Below are positions 20,631 through 20,859 of a DNA stretch of 20,859 nucleotides, piece after piece; the stretch's first letter is position 1, and every line of letters starts with the position of its first letter. The position numbers and the translations under genes were made by a program. The stretch lies in contig DASYXG010000106.1 in the NCBI GenBank assembly GCA_035935235.1, positions 1-20,859 of the forward strand, read 5' to 3'. The notes beneath the pieces are model-generated. The model saw only the letters and a program-made list of their open reading frames with translations. It did not search any database and was not told the DNA's origin. Source of the stretch: DATARH01 sp035935235. GTDB taxonomy: Bacteria; Pseudomonadota; Alphaproteobacteria; ATCC43930; CGMCC-115725.

Positions 20631-20859
20631 AAGATCGTGAAGATCGAGTGGACCGCCAAGAAGAACGATGAATCACCCTATTTTGTGATGGTGCCGGACG
20701 CGCTGAAATCGCTGTCGTTCATCGAAAAGGACACCAAGAGGTTCCCCGACACGCACGGCTGGGCGTACGCCCAATTTCTTTACGATCCGGCCTCCAACAC
20801 GTTCACCCCGAACGGCAACGACGCCAAATGCGGCTTCGCCTGTCATTCGAAGGTGGCCG
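20631..20859 (+). pseudogene. Cytochrome P460-like protein, 5'-truncated fragment (runs off the window)
   Basis: From 20631 the frame reads KIVKIEWTAKKNDESPYF, then a FIEKDTKRFPDTHGWAYAQF segment and a haem-type motif C-G-F-A-C-H near the right edge. This matches the C-terminal half of a cytochrome P460-like family, whose members are secreted haem proteins; the CxxxCH spacing (three residues, not two) fits what I recall of this subfamily. The frame is open leftwards (a GTG exists at 20580), but the residues before 20631 are Arg/Ala-rich and unlike the family: the expected signal peptide and roughly 100 N-terminal residues, including a 'PFPDG'-type lead-in, are absent in all three forward frames. 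It is therefore probably a decayed or rearranged copy, unless the 5' part was lost by misassembly. The 3' end is outside the window. Confidence 0.6.

Overview
The window is high-GC DNA from an alphaproteobacterium. The main evidence is a GcrA-family cell-cycle regulator, a fused transaldolase/glucose-6-phosphate isomerase, a short 6-phosphogluconate dehydrogenase, and genes packed with 1-4 nt start/stop overlaps. A Rhodospirillales or Acetobacterales-like lineage would fit, but the sequence does not prove it. Most of the window is chromosomal central metabolism. There is no phage, transposase, CRISPR array, tRNA or rRNA that I can support.

Layout. At the left edge is the C-terminal part of a luciferase-like flavin oxidoreductase (+). 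It converges on a small secreted Cys-containing protein (-). Next come a periplasmic class I cytochrome c and folD (+, 5 bp apart). From about 2200 to 17036 every gene lies on the minus strand. Read in transcription order these are: a DUF3830 protein, a divergent gamma-glutamyltransferase-family enzyme, a family-5 peptide/oligopeptide binding protein, two Dpp/Gsi-type permeases (no ATPases), gluconate kinase, tal-pgi fusion, gnd, zwf, rpe, pgl, rpiA, and a Cof-type HAD phosphatase interrupted by one in-frame TAA. The right part holds an ArsC-family reductase (+) converging on gcrA (-), an uncharacterised SAM methyltransferase (-), and pgk (+, divergent from the methyltransferase). A 5'-truncated cytochrome P460-like fragment runs off the right end.

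How the genes work together. GntK and Zwf feed 6-phosphogluconate from gluconate and glucose-6-phosphate. Pgl hydrolyses the lactone and Gnd makes ribulose-5-phosphate. Rpe and RpiA interconvert pentose phosphates. Tal returns carbon to fructose-6-phosphate, and Pgi returns that to glucose-6-phosphate, so the operon encodes an almost complete cyclic oxidative pentose phosphate pathway (transketolase is not in the window). Pgk adds a lower-glycolysis/gluconeogenesis step nearby. The upstream DUF3830-GGT-SBP-permease group looks like a peptide or gamma-glutamyl-compound uptake and hydrolysis unit.

The least explained signals are in the spacers: a dyad filling the -35/-10 gap of a candidate promoter before tal-pgi; a 16-bp palindrome before the GGT gene; three exact-spaced 15-bp repeats in the methyltransferase/pgk divergent promoter; a long hairpin against the gcrA ribosome-binding site; and a roughly 11-bp phased AACAGC repeat downstream of pgk. 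I see no clearly new multi-gene system; these are candidates for regulation and gene decay.
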